From contig CP099854.1 in the NCBI GenBank assembly GCA_030062745.1, forward strand, positions 12,782,153 to 12,846,152: DNA of 64,000 bases, read 5' to 3'. Below the pieces are notes generated by a model. That model ran no database searches. It was not told where the DNA came from and was given only the letters and a program-made list of their open reading frames with translations. Positions 44,140 through 56,071 of the stretch are shown here, piece after piece. A program made the position numbers and the translations under genes. The DNA comes from Capitulum mitella (taxonomy: Eukaryota; Arthropoda; Thecostraca; Pollicipedomorpha; Pollicipedidae). Position 1 is the stretch's first letter. Each line of letters starts with the position of its first letter.

Positions 44140-47045
44140 GAAACAACCACACCTCGGAGTCACGAATTATGTATTAAAAACTAACTGTTCCGAGCCATCT
44201 CGGTTCCTTATCAAAGTTTCACAAATACACAGCATCAGTTCTGTCACACACATTCACCGGCCATGTTTTTTATTAACAAACGCACATGAAACAATTCAAA
44301 CGGAGCCTTCACTGTAGTGTTTCGCTTTAACCATGCCCGCTACTACTTTATTGGAAGAAAACTGACCTGGTGATGTATTTTATATTTTCTGTTGTGCTCA
44401 TCAATGCTGACTGCACGATGCACCTTTTACTATAGTCGTTCGAACTGAACACGTTTTGGCCTGGTGAAAATCTCGTGAATGACTAAAATCCCTAGCATGA
44501 TAAAAAGTGGTGCTTTTTTCGTTTCCAACCCGTATATCCCTCAGGTGTTCGTTTCTCCTTTTTGACAAATCCCTCTCTGTCTCCCCGTGATAGGCTCTTT
44601 TGGGGTACTGTTTACGTGGGATAGCATAAACACCAATGTTTTTGTCACTTTTTCTCTAATTTCTTATCAAATTTTCCTAGCGGTGATGGGGTGCGTAAAT
44701 ACCACACGCACACTTTCCTCGTGGCACACTTGTTTGAAGCCCTTTGGCCTTCGTTATACGGTAGTTTTTCTAGCTGACAAATGGGATTCATGAATAAACC
44801 ATTCCGGATATCGCAGTCCTACGAATACTCTTTTAATGTTTTCTATTCCATTCGCAAGTTTTTCTGAGTTACAAATCCTATACGCCCTGAGGAATAATCC
44901 CGAAATCACTGTTCTTTCGTCTGTTTATCATGAAAAGAATAATAATGCAAGGAAGTGTTTGAGTTAGCCGGCTTTCTAGAAACCGAAAAATGTAGCCCTG
45001 TGGGTCCTTTGTACACCAAATTATCCAAAAAACGGATATGGTTCTCCGTTTTTCACTCAGTTTAGAAGTTGACCCATGAATGAAGATTATGCAGCTGAGT
45101 GCAAAAACTATCACAGTGGCTATCTTCAGGCCAAATTAAAAAAAAAACATCATCTACGTACCTAAGCCAAACCAAGTTGGGTGGAGCTATATCTTTAACC
45201 CTATTCCCGGCAGGGGGGGCGGAATCGGCCCCCCTCGGGTTTTTTGCTTGTCAATTTCAGGTTTTTTAACGCAGCTTCACAAAACTTGGTGACTTTTCCT
45301 AGCTATTCTTTCTACGTGCTGTGACAAAATTTCACAATTCTATTTTGCTCAGGGGCGGAGCCAGGCAACGTTTTTGGGAGGCACCTCATGCCATTTTTGG
45401 CCATGTTGAGGGTAAAATAAAAATGTCTGCCAAAAACAGAGTTTTGAAGATAGAACATAAAACTTTAGATGGATGTATAGTTAAATGGTTGGGCAATGTG
45501 CAGATATAATTTTGTTTATCTGAGGTCATTTTACAAGGTCGGATCAAGGTCAAAAGTCAAAGTTTGTTTTTTTGCAATAATTTCGGTGCCGTTTTTCTTT
45601 TAATGCCAAACTCGGAATATATATGACGTAGAAGGGTGCCTTCTACTTGTGTACGAAGTTTCAGCTTGATATCAGGTCGGGTCACGGAGCTATGACCTAA
45701 AATGTCAGTGCGCGTACCCTATATCGCAATAGCCGTAAAATGAAATTTTTGAAATAGAGTGAATTCCAATGATTGAAAACGTTTACAGATAATATTAAAT
45801 GCACACGAGATCATTCCAAGTGACCCCAAGGTCACTGGAGGTCATTTAAGGTCAAAGGTCACAAGTTGATCTGAGAAACGTGTGACCATGACAGTTCCCC
45901 CTTTTTCATGTCCCTGGCACCGCCTATGCTAACATTATACAAACATTGTAATGCGATTTGTACTTCTTTAGTATAACATGACTATCAGAAGCCAAAAAAG
46001 GGTGTTTGCCTCTTTTGTTCATTCAGTTGCTAGAAAACTAATCCTCCTATTTTTGAAACCCTGTGAACGCCCATGAATTTCCCAAAAATTTCAGATTTGC
46101 GGACCCATGGTAAAAGCCCTATTCATATTCTATCGATTCATGCCAGTTTCATCGAAATCGGTCGATAAACAACGGAGTTATAAGAAGTCCAAAAGTACCC
46201 CCCATTTTGACATTTTTGCCCCCCTGTATCTACAAATTTCAAAATGTTGAAAATTTATTTTTATAAAAATGTAGTTCACGTCACGGCAAATCGATTGCCG
46301 TTTGTTGCGATGAAATCGGACAAGTAGTTCTCGAGATCTCGGGGGGGGGGGCCGAATCCGCCCCCTGCCGGGAATCGGCCATACCGTCTAGCCCTCCGGG
46401 AATAGGGTTAAGATACTTGCTTTCAGAGTACTCTATGAAATGGTTGGACAAAATAGGTAAAAGGGTATTTCCTATGGCTGAGCCCTCCTGCTTATAAAAC
46501 GTTGGCTGCGAATACATTGTAGTCTACGACAACTTTAATGAGATCTATAAATTTCCCGTTTGTTACCGGCATGTCTACGTTAAACCTCGGAAGGATTTCT
46601 TTTAGATACTTAATCGTTTCCTTGACGGGTGCCATTGTGAATAACGATTCCACGTGAAAAAATGACTAAGCGACTATCCGGAGGTAATATCAGTCCCTTG
46701 GTTTTCTCACAGAAATTCTGACTATTTTTCGGATGGGAATCAGAGCTCTGACCTACGGTGGGAGCGAGACGATCGGCAAACTATTTTGACAGTTTATGTC
46801 ATTGAACCAACGTTTGATGTGATGGACCTGATGGGCATGCCTACCTTGTGGGTTTTAGGAAGACCGTCCATATAAGGCAGAAATGGATTCATGCTTTGGA
46901 ACTGCTTATATAAGCCCGTCTTCCCCAACCCTTTCTTGAAAAGTTTGGCCCTGTCTTCTAGCGGGTTTTTTGTCAGCTTTTCGTATGTTCCCGTGTCCGT
47001 CAGTAGTTCAACCAGCTTCGCATTGTAGTTAGTGATCGAAAATTA
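44140..47045 (-). mobile_element. Penelope-like retroelement copy, minus strand, 5'-truncated and split by a TTAA element
   Basis: Read from 47040 downward. The N-terminal RT region gives LVELLTDTGTYEKLTKNP and GLPKTHKVGMPIRSI. Then FYKQEGSAIGNTLLPILSNH (about 46425-46500, the usual MGxPLSP position) is cut by the TTAA element at 45199-46407. The RT continues below 45197, and a GIY-YIG-type C-terminal segment (KRINEHRRDIRVG-like with HARD and SNDY blocks) lies at about 44290-44600. RT followed by GIY-YIG is the Penelope-like signature. Frameshifts and stops are frequent, so it is dead. Confidence 0.85.
45195..46411. mobile_element. TTAA-target (piggyBac-type) non-autonomous transposon, copy 2
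   Basis: The body 45199-46407 (1209 bp) is bordered by TTAA on both sides, in opposite orientation to copy 1 but alignable end to end. It splits the minus-strand Penelope-like RT. The other Penelope copy keeps the intact site (TTAA near 47580), so the four-base duplication is directly visible. Confidence 0.9.
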
Positions 47046-48690
47046 CTAAAAATCAAGAAACTTTTGGGGAAGACGGCTTATATAAGCAGTTCCAAAACCA
47101 TCAATCCATTTCTGCCCTATATGTACGGTCTTCCTAAAACTCACAAGTTAGGCATTTCCCTCAGGTCCATCACATCAAACGTTGGTTCAATGACATAAAC
47201 TCTCAAATCAGTTTGCCGATCGTCTCGCTCCCACCGTAGGCCAGAGCTCTGATTCCCATCTAAAAAACAGTCAGGATTTCCGTGAGAAAGCCAAGGGACT
47301 GGCATTACCTCCAGGTAGTCGCTTAGTCATTTTTCATGTGGAATCGTTACTCACAATGGCACCCGTCAAGGAAACGATTAAGTATCTAAAAGAAATCCTT
47401 CCGAGATTTAACTTAGATATGCCGATAACAAACAGGAAATTTATAGATCTCATTAAAGTTGTCATAGACTACAATGTATTCGCAGCCAACGTTTTAAAAG
47501 CAGGAGGGCTTAGCCATCAGAAAACCCCTTTCACCTATTCTGTCCAACCATCTCATGGAGTACTCTGAAAGCAAGCTTCTTAAAGATATAGCTCCACCCA
47601 ACTTGGTTTGGCTTAGGTGCGTAGATGATGTCTTTTTTTCAATTTGGCCTGAAAATAGCGACTTTTATAGTTTTTTTGACTCGGCTGCATAACCTTCATT
47701 CATGCATCAACTTCTTAGTTGAGTGGGAAACGGAGAACCATGTCCGTTTTTTGGATATTTTGGTGCACAAAGGACCCACGGGACTACATTTTTCGGTTTC
47801 TAGAAAGCCAACTAACCCAAACGTTTACTTGCATTATTATTCTTTTCATGATAAACAGACGAAAAGGCAGTGATTTCGGGATTATTCCTCAAGGCGTATA
47901 GGATTTGTATCTCAGAGAAACTTGCCAATGAAATAGAAAATATTAAAAGAGTATTCGTAGAACTACGATATCCGAAATGGTTTATTCACCAAATTCCATT
48001 TGTCAGCTAAAAGAACATTTCTCTTAAAAAATAGGAAGAAACGACGTTTCAAAAAATGTTTAGTTCTACCGTATCACGAAGGCCAAAAGGCTTCAAACAA
48101 GTGTGTCACGAGGAAGGTGTGCGTTTACGCACCCCAACACCGCTAGGAAAATTTGATAAGAAATTAACCAAAAAGTGACAAAAGCATTGGTGTTTATGCT
48201 ATCCCTTGTAAACAGTACCCCAAAAGAGCCTATCACGGGGAGACAGAGAGGGATTTGTCAAAAAGGATAAACGAACACCGGAGAGATATACGGGTTGGAA
48301 ACGAAAAAAACGACTTTTTTGTCATGCTAGGGATTATAGTCATTCACGAGATTTTCACCAGGCCAAAACCGTGTTCAGTTCGAATGACTATATTAAAAGG
48401 TGCATCGTGCAGTCAGCATTGATCAGCACAACAGAAAGCATAAAATATGATCACCAGGTCAGTTTTCGTCCAATAAAGTAGTAGCGGGCATGATTAAAAC
48501 GAAACACTACAGTGAAGGCTCCGTTTGAATTGTTTCATGTGCGTTTGTTAATAAAAAACATGGTCGGTGAATGTGTGTGACAGAACTGATGCTGTGTATT
48601 TGTGAAACTTTGATAAGGAACCGAGATGGCTCGGAACAGTTAGTTTTTAATACATAATTCGTGACTCCGAAGTGTGGGTCTTTTCAATAA
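47046..48690 (+). mobile_element. Penelope-like retroelement copy, plus strand, 5'-truncated
   Basis: Mirror image of the minus-strand copy, about 90% similar by eye, starting with GLYKQFQ-like sequence at about 47076. The stretch 47338-47568 reads PVKETIKYLKEILPRFNLD to LIKVVIDYNVFAAN. Then LVWLRCVDDVFF (about 47603-47640, the RT DD motif) and FLDILVHKGPTGLHFSVSRK follow, and ISEKLANEIENIKRVFVEL (about 47905-47960). The GIY-YIG segment is at about 48225-48520. The 3' end meets an (AT)n run at 48719. Stops and frameshifts are present. Confidence 0.87.
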
Positions 48691-48718
48691 TCAATGTGAA
48701 ACTAGGCGCATTCGTTTT

Positions 48719-48791
<73 letters not shown>
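48719..48791. repeat. (AT)n microsatellite
   Basis: Uninterrupted AT run of about 72 bases next to the 3' end of the plus-strand Penelope-like copy. Confidence 0.97.
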
Positions 48792-48795
<4 letters not shown>

Positions 48796-49268
48796 TCGCA
48801 TCGTGATCGAAATAGAATAACCTTCATCAAAGTAACAAATCGCCATTTATTCATTTAACTATACGTAGCACGAGATGATGTCTTTTCTGATTTTCGCAAA
48901 ATCCATGGGTGACGTCATCCTGAAAAGTTTTGAAGTTTTAAAACCGAGGAGTTTTCTGTTCATATGCCCAAGAATGAGAGCTTACGTACATGATTCTGAC
49001 CTCTGTATGGTTTTGAAGTGATTCTGGACTGCCATTCTACAACCGTGCCAACGTTATTGTGTATTCGATCCAAATGCATTTGTCGTTTTTTCTGCTTATC
49101 CGCATTTCCCCTTATTTTTAGGGCGTTTCGTCCTCTTCTGGGTGTTTATCAATTGTTTGTTTTATGGCGAACATGCCAGAAAAGGTGATTTTGATCAATA
49201 GTGTATTCTGGTAAGACCTCATTCCTCTGCATGTACACGAACAAGGACATATTTCAAAATTTAAGGCA
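48792..49268. other. no gene recognised
   Basis: Nothing supported between the microsatellite and the TTAA element. Confidence 0.4.
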
Positions 49269-50486
49269 TTAACCCGCGCACGACCGTGGGTCGGCGACGA
49301 TCACGCCCGACTGGGGGGGGGCTTTTGACCGCCCTCCTCTTACTCACGAATGGTTGGTCGCGCGATAAAAAGTAAGCCCACCGTTGGAAAGCTTGTGACG
49401 AGTAGAGCTTGAAACTGGTCTCATTTTTAGTTAGATAATATGTGAGTAATTTACGTCCTATATATGTTTTCTCATAGACGACTGCATGAGACCGAGAAAC
49501 GGCCTGAATCTCAAGGGCTGTGACTAACAACGCATAGGTAAAGGCACCAATGTACCGCAGATCCCGATACACATACCGATGCCGATACCGATGCCGTCTA
49601 ATTTCTGCGATTTCTTCAATATATACGCCGAAACGTTGAGTTAACGACACCGCAATCTTCACGCCATCATTGTCGGCGGGCGCTACAGCCGTACGCAGTG
49701 GGAAATTAACGGGAACGAATTTTTGGCGTTCTTTTATTTTCGCGACATAAGCCTATCCACGTCAATTTTATTAATCTTAGTGGTTCTTGTGACAGTTTCT
49801 CATGCTTAAATTTTAGAAAAATTCATTAGTTACCAGTCTACGCAACTGGAACAGATTTATTGGCGAGAGCCTGTTTATTTCCAAAATATGCAGTTTTTTT
49901 AATTTTTTGAGGTTCTTGGTATCACTTACGTCTGTGCAAATCAGTTCTCCAATTTTCTACCCGTTTTGAGTAATTCATCGCTGATTTTGACGGTGGTACA
50001 TTTTGGCTCAGAATACTTATTCGTGGCCTGACCTCAGGTCAATGGCTGGAAGTCATTGATACTTTGCCCATCGACGGCAACTAGATCTGCTTCACTCCAA
50101 AATTCCGCCAGTTTCCGAGCAACGACGACATTTCTTTAAAATGCCCTTGACCTTAGGTGAATGACCAAGAAAATTCCGAAAAATCTGAGATAACAGATTT
50201 GTTGCATCCATCAAGATCACTAATCTTTGAAAGTATTACTGTGATATCTGGTCCTGCGAAAAAGTTCCAGGGCGCTAAACTTTTTTGGACATAGGTCCGT
50301 TTGACCTGACCTAGGCCAGACACCTGACTTGGCCTGAGGTCAAAACCTTGACACAAGGTGTAAAAATGATCAAGCAAAAGGTACACGACGTTTCGTGGCG
50401 CCGTGTTTGTTCGTTCTCTCGCAGTCCTAGAAAAGCCTCAGGGAGGTGCGGTCAACCGCCCTCTCCCCCGGTCGGGGCCGGGTTAA
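49269..50486. mobile_element. TTAA-target non-autonomous transposon, second family, complete copy
   Basis: The body 49273-50482 (1210 bp) lies between TTAA at 49269 and at 50483. Ends are CCCGCGCACGACCG and CGGTCGGGGCCGGG (imperfect inverted repeats), followed inside by a GGCGGTTGACCGC / GCTTTTGACCGCC stem. No transposase frame. Related to the truncated copy at 39604 by its CCTGACCT/AGGTCAGG-rich interior. Confidence 0.75.
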
Positions 50487-51120
50487 ATATGATTCAGAGC
50501 TAATTCTGAACATTAAGATCGGGACGGCGAGGTCTGGAAGAGTGAAACGCGGGGCTTGCTGCCTCCAGCGATATGCTTGAGAAAGAGGGACATCACGCAT
50601 TCAACTCAAAGCAAGAACTTTACTTAAGCTTAGTGACTCTCAAACTGGTTTTGTGGTAAAAGGTGTCGCATAATTTGCTTTACTCTCTTGAACTCTGGGT
50701 ATTGAATGCAAATGCACTGGGCAGTACACAACGAAATGGTCACTTCAGATACTTTAATTAAAAGGTACCACTAAATCAACAAACACTAGTGTCGACGGAA
50801 AGACAACTGTTCTCTGACGAGGAGTGGTTCACACGGATGATAGAGACAAAGCGACCGGAGAAGAGGGACCGAGGTAATTCGGTTGGAGCTTGTCTTTTTG
50901 GCACCTAGTGTCATGTTTCTCACGTACACCGATAGCAGCAATGGCCCTCTCGATAACTTTTCCAGTATCCAACCAAGCTTCTTTTGTATGAGTGCGCATC
51001 TCCAACTTCCGGAAAGGCATACCAAGAACGTCTGGTAACGTCCAGGATGAACTCGTGTGTCGCATGGTACCATGTATCCCGGGAGTAAGTGTCAATAAAT
51101 TACTTTCATTTCTCGTCACC
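50487..51120. other. no gene recognised
   Basis: Left flank of the cuticle palindrome. Minus-strand frames of about 95 codons here have no recognised motif. Confidence 0.4.
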
Positions 51121-51230
51121 GCCAGGCCTTACGTGATGTCACGTGACCGGTAGGCCGGTCCTGAACCTGTAACCGCCCCGGGCCATGGCTGAGCACACCT
51201 CGTCCGGCCGACGTAACCTTCCTAGACCGG

Positions 51231-51238
51231 TATAAAAG
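51231..51238 (+). promoter_or_regulatory. TATA box of cuticle-protein gene 1
   Basis: TATAAAAG, with a TCAG initiator-like word about 25 bases downstream (A at about 51256) and the chosen start codon 60 bases after that. Conserved in the other copy. Confidence 0.85.
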
Positions 51239-51315
51239 GGAGAGTGGCCCGTTTCAGGACATTCGTGCCACTGCTGCCGCTCTACACTCACGCAGGCCCC
51301 CAATCCGGCAGCAGG

Positions 51316-51798
51316 ATGAAGCTCTTCGTCGTCGCCGCTGTCCTGGCCGTCACCGCCGCCAACGACGCGCCGTCTGCATACCACGCGCCGTCTGTGTATC
51401 ACGCCCCTGCGGCTCACAACGCTCCCGCTGCTTACAAGGAGCCCGAGTACGAGCCTTCCCCGTATGCGTTTGACTACTCGGTCAACGACCATGAGTCGGG
51501 CTCGACGTTCGCCGCCAACGAGAACAGCGACGGTCAGCAGACGTCTGGCTACTACACGGTGGCCCTGCCCGACGGTCGCGTGCAGACCGTCAGGTACACC
51601 GTCGACGACTACAACGGCTACAACGCCGAAGTCAAGTACGAGGGCGAGGCCCAGTACCCCGAGGAGCCCAAGTACAAGCCGGCTCCCGTGTACGAGGCTG
51701 AGCCCAAGTACGAGCCGGCTCCCGTGTACAAGGCTGAGCCCGAACAGGAGCCCATATACGCCTACCGTCCCGTCCAGAACTACGGCTACAGGAACTAG
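51316..51798 (+). CDS. chitin-binding cuticle protein (Rebers-Riddiford), copy 1
   Basis: A 160-residue secreted structural protein of the exoskeleton. Residues 1-15 (MKLFVVAAVLAVTAA) form a signal peptide. A short Ala/Pro/Tyr/His-rich segment with APSxYHAP repeats follows. The R&R chitin-binding domain (chitin_bind_4) spans about residues 48-112, from YAFDYSVNDHESG through DGQQTSGYYTVALPDGRVQT to VRYTVDDYNGYNAEV. The C-terminal tail repeats KYEPAPVYEAEP-type units and ends QNYGYRN. An in-frame ATG at 51244 is only 13 bases from the TATA box, upstream of the inferred start site, so 51316 is chosen. No intron. It differs from copy 2 by one inserted Arg and one Lys/Thr change. RR-2-like by the long DG-rich consensus; the subclass is less certain. 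Confidence 0.95.
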   Translation: MKLFVVAAVLAVTAANDAPSAYHAPSVYHAPAAHNAPAAYKEPEYEPSPYAFDYSVNDHESGSTFAANENSDGQQTSGYYTVALPDGRVQTVRYTVDDYNGYNAEVKYEGEAQYPEEPKYKPAPVYEAEPKYEPAPVYKAEPEQEPIYAYRPVQNYGYRN

Positions 51799-51886
51799 AC
51801 GACGTAATTACGAGCATTGTTCGTGCCGTTACGTGTGATATTTAAGCTTCAATGTTGTGCATGTCGTGCCATTACTTCGTGTGACT

Positions 51887-51892
51887 ATTAAA
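51887..51892 (+). terminator. poly(A) signal of cuticle-protein gene 1
   Basis: ATTAAA about 90 bases after the stop codon; the same hexamer lies at the same place in copy 2. Confidence 0.65.
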
Positions 51893-52413
51893 CTAGCACG
51901 CAGTTTTGTGGTCTCCAGTGGTTACTGTCAGAGATGTAAAGAGGTTCTCTTTAAGCAGCTTTGAGCTGAAAGTAACTGAAGGTTGGGAAGAACTCAATAA
52001 GGAAAGCGGATTATTGAGAGAGCGTGAGATCGAGCCCGAGAAGTGACGTGACTGGATTAACAGTGCGGTAAATACTGTCAGTGCGAAATGAAATGAGACG
52101 CTTCGCCCTGGTCGGGCGGCTGAAGAGAGTGCCGCTCCGCCCTCACCAGCATCCTCGCCGACACCGAATGAAACTGCTTCAAACTGAGACCGTAAGCTTT
52201 CATCTGAGGTCGTAGAAGTCACCACTTATTGACCTCTGTCACTGCGACGTCGGACTTCGCTCTCCCAGAATGGACAGAACTGCGTCGATTACTTCAGTAG
52301 CACAACGGCGGGCGAAATCCATGGCCAAGAGAATGGTTGTCTTCTTGCTTCGTCGCTGATGGTTGATGATATCCGATGTAAGTGTGGCGTTTTGGCTTAT
52401 GACGCCTTAGAGT

Positions 52414-52630
52414 GTCCCCCCAAAAATGCCAACCATCGAACAATTATGTTAATCAAGCGGTTACCTGTTGCTTTTGGGTTCAAAGGAAGGCATACAAAAA
52501 ATTGGCTCATTAAATTAATATTTGACCCTACACAAACTCCTCGAAGTTGCTCCCATTGTACTCAGTGGAGACTTTAATATCACAACACGACCGATTTCGC
52601 GTTTTTTGCTGGAAATGCCGCATGTGTAGT
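52414..52630 (+). repeat. left terminal inverted repeat of the 3.66-kb element
   Basis: Blocks shared with the right end in order: CCAACC, AATTAT, CAAGCGGTT, CCTGTTGCTT, AAAGGAAGGCAT, CAAAAAATTG, TTAAATTAATATTTGACCCT, CAGTGGAGACT, ACACGACCG, TCGCGTTT and GCCGCATG. About 75% similar by eye. Confidence 0.85.
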
Positions 52631-53009
52631 CTTCACAGTATTAAACGACGGTTTTGGGGACATAATCTGATAATGATAATAATCTGATAATGATAACACC
52701 AGACCCTTCCCCCCACACACTCCTCCGCTCCCCCACTCCATCACGCCTAATGGCAGCTCATGAAGACGAAACAGTCCATTGATCATCCGCCCATGCTGAT
52801 TACTTGTATGTTATAGTTCCAGGCAAATTTCACACCTATGTAAGGGACATTTTCTGGTCGTCAGTATAAAGACCAGTGTCTGATGATCCACGGTAACCCA
52901 AGGATTATCCGAGGGATAAGGAGCATTGCCAGGTGTTGGTATTTCGAATGAGGTCCACGAGGAATGCCTGGAAGTAAAAGTTGTGTATACAGCAGTCACA
53001 ACTGTTTGT

Positions 53010-54700
53010 TCAAAGGACTGAACAACATTTATACTCGCAACAGGGTAATGGCAACCAGGCATGAAACGGATATGGGCTTCCACAGCATAACACACCACTT
53101 TTTGATGCTTGCATCCATCTGAACCAACGGCCCTTAGCGAGAACGGATTTCTCTCTGTCTGAAAACCGTCTGCGGTGTTTTTCTGCGACTTGAAGATTGT
53201 GCTGTCTTTCCTCGTCATCCCTGGTGACGCGGCCGATGTACTCCGTTATCATCCTGACCCCTTGCTCAGCTGTGTCGTTGGTCACTCGGACGGCGGTTAC
53301 GAAGGTTGACGGCCTCTCGTACTCGGCCACGCTGTCCCATGGCGGGTTCTTGTCCATGAACGACGCATCGATGGACAAACTGTCGAAGATGAGACGAGAC
53401 TGACCATCCACGAATCCATCCAAGACCACGTCCTCTGTGCTGTCATCCTGCGGCAGTACAGGAAGTCTTGGCCTGCCGGGGGTAAGCGACGCACTGTCCA
53501 TGCTCCGGATACCTCCATCTATGCTCTTTTTAGTGACAGCGTGAACGTTTTCGCTGACAAGCGCCATAGGTATCAACTCAGCTGTGAAACGCCATGTGTG
53601 CCTGCAACATGGTGCCATGACGGCCTCGGCAACCTCTTCAGTCGGTCCTGCTGTATGCCACTAGATTTCTAAACATTTTGAGGTCATTATGGGCGGCATC
53701 GGCAGCAAATGTCCAGGACAACCACGCATCCACAAAGAAGAAACTAGCAAGGATTGGAAGTCTTCCTAGCTTCTCGGACGTGTCAAGTTGGGTCATTTTC
53801 TGAGCCAGGAGCCGTGATCTAAAAAGGAACAGCTTCAGACCGCATATGACGTGCGCCATTCACCTCGCTCTATGACAGGCGCCGGGCTTTCGTAATTTTG
53901 GATTCTTGCTCCGATCGAGACTATCCGTCGTGCCACCGAGGGCGAGCAGGGTGCGCTCTCTGTAGTGTTCCTTGAGGTTGAATGAGTGTGTCTGTAGTGT
54001 TCGTTTCAGAACTTCTAGAATTGCTTCTTTCGTTGTTTTCAACTCCTCGTGTAGCATCGGTTGTTCGAATTCACTTTGGTCGATATCTTGTGTGGTGTTT
54101 GATCGTGACCAAACTGTTCTGTCCAGGCAGCTTCCGCCGGAAGCTCGTGAGTATGGTGCCGACATGGTAAGTAGAGCAGTTTCCTGATGAGCGTTTGCTC
54201 CAGCTTTATAGCAGCACCCTTTTACCATTTCGGTTTTGACGACGTCGTGTCAAATGAAATGGTCCGAACAATATTTTCCACACTCCGCTCACGAACACAC
54301 TGAATTTTTTTAAAAACTTCTACTTATCGTGGAGTTTAACCAGTTTCTGAGTCACTTTTTGAACCCGAATTGCCGGAAGGGGGACCGCTTGATATAAATA
54401 TATCATGTTGTGTGCGACCTGGCCAGTACGAGCTCTGACCGAATGCGCACCATTTCTGTAGCATTGCTCAAGGCAGTACAGAAGTCTGAGACAATTCACC
54501 TCCTGTGGGCAGCTGCGTTCGGGACAGCACATTCAGCGGCTTTCCCACGAGCCATAAAGCATCCTGTCGAAGGCTGACTATCAGTGGCAGCCCCGATGAT
54601 TCCTTTTTTTCTTTCCAGGAGCTGTATAACTCTCTTCCTGGCCGCATTTTCAGCATATTCACTTAAAACAAACCATCTCTTCAAAGAAACCAACGATGTA
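53010..54700 (-). pseudogene. uncharacterised multi-copy animal protein, decayed, inside the TIR element
   Basis: Minus-strand pieces in order: LIVSLRQDALWLVGKPL (about 54535-54590); MLHEELKTTKEAILEVLKR then LKEHYRERTLLALGG (about 53935-54065); KPGACHRAR, a TGA where Trp is expected, then MAHVICGLKLFLFRSRLL (about 53810-53885); HNDLKMFRNLVAYS (about 53640-53690); and an open 202-codon stretch 53010-53618 with DGFVDGQSRLIFDSLSIDAS, TAVRVTNDTAEQGVRMITEY and QHNLQVAEKHRRRFSDREKS. I recall this block order (HxARWMA..I..LK...FR, then VxNDxAERGV..I.EY, then VVxxHR) from many anonymous multi-copy animal proteins; that recollection could not be searched. Its role is unknown. Frameshifts and stops show decay. 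Confidence 0.6.
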
Positions 54701-55857
54701 GAAACGAAACAGTGATCAGATGAAGTTTCGGTAAACCAAACGAGACACACTGCAGGCTCCTGCCTCTGGGAGGATATCTGTGTTTGGAGGCAAGGCCCTA
54801 GAAGTCCAGGTAAAACCGTCCGGCCAGAGGAGCGTCTGGCGTGACGTCACAGGCAACATGCCGCCGTTCACCCAACATGTAGGTAGTGTTAAGTCGAGCA
54901 CTTTTACGTTATTTCAACAGTAACCATGATAAATACAACAGAAGCCAAATATATGAAACAATAGCCTAGTCTAAAACTGACAGCTACTTACGGTCTACAC
55001 CAAACCAGTCCTGTTCAACGTCGAATAAAGGATCCTGCCAAGACTTGATCGCCTGGCAAGGTCCCCACTCCTGCAACATGCCTGCAACTGTCCCAGCCCT
55101 CAAAGGTCTGCCAACTTTTAACCCCACGCCGAAGCCAACCTAAAAGGATCTACAAAAATATAAAGCTGTCTCTACTGATATAATCAAACATGAAATACAA
55201 CCAGATAATTCCTGATCCCTGTCCCCTTCAGAGCGCATCGTACGCAAGCTGCCGGCATAACCGAGTAGCCAGATGACGGCCGTCCCACGCCGGCCTCCCA
55301 TTGGTCAAAGACCGTGACGTCACAGGCGACACCCGAATACGTTATTTTGATAGGGTCGGTTACGGGCTTGTTCGGAGGTACCTCAGCAATGAACAGCTGG
55401 GGTTGCTTTCGAAACAGCTGTATCGCTTGCGGAGAGCCAGCCGAGAATGTGGTGTTCGCAATTTACTGCCAACGCTGACGTGCTCTCCAACTGAAAGGCT
55501 ATCCGCTGAAGCTAACGATATGTTCGCGGTGCTATCGGTATAAGTTAATACTGAAAAAGGTAGGGGTATTTGAAATATCAAACCATCGGAGGCGAATTGG
55601 CCAACATGGATTATACAGTTCGATTCAGGCCAGTTTCCCCTTCAATCTTGCGTGTAAGTTAAAATTCTAGATTGGGCTACGCCCACTTCCTTTAACGATA
55701 TCAGTCGATTGTATTGTCATTGTGATTCCCTCCTCCAGGTCGTGTGTGTGTGGCGGTGCGGTGGGAGGGTACGGTGGCGGCGCAGTGCACAGGTATTCAA
55801 AACGCTGCTATGAACATCACATAAATGCCTGTCATAACAGCTTCGTTAAATGGATGT
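54701..55857. other. interior of the TIR element; no further gene recognised
   Basis: Short frames only (for example 55301-55543, plus strand). If the element encoded an N-terminal transposase domain here it is no longer legible. Confidence 0.4.
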
Positions 55858-56071
55858 CATGCCGTCTCTTCGGATGAAACGCGACAAACGGTCGTGTTCT
55901 TGCGTTGCAGTCTCCACTGAAGCATATGGAGAAAGTTTATAGTATTTTTGCTAGGGTCAAATATTAATTTAAGAAGTCAATTTTTTGCATGCCTCGCTTT
56001 GAGTCTCCAAGCAACGGGAAACCGCTTGGTAAATAATTTTCCTTTTAAAAGTTGGTAGATTTGGGATACCC
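55858..56071 (-). repeat. right terminal inverted repeat of the 3.66-kb element
   Basis: Inverted partner of 52414-52630; its outer end reads, on the minus strand, GGGTATCCCAAATCTACCAAC. Confidence 0.85.

Larger units (their letters stand above)
51121..52404. repeat. outer left arm of the cuticle-gene palindrome
   Basis: About 1.28 kb that matches the reverse complement of about 58450-59737 almost base for base, including promoter, coding region, 3' UTR and 3' flank. Homology starts at GCCAGGCCTTACGTGA (near 51120) and is broken at 52404 by the inserted transposon. Confidence 0.93.

Noticed and set aside
51464-51838. Arg/Thr/Ser-rich frame overlapping the cuticle gene
   Set aside because: Shifted-frame shadow of the chitin-binding coding region.
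51893-52225. 110-codon minus-strand frame, also present in the other arm at 58630-58962
   Set aside because: Conserved only because the arms are about 97% identical; the few differences change amino acids and it overlaps the cuticle gene's 3' region antisense. No family motif.
53197-53403. Plus-strand frame opposite the element protein
   Set aside because: Antisense shadow of the 202-codon minus-strand stretch.
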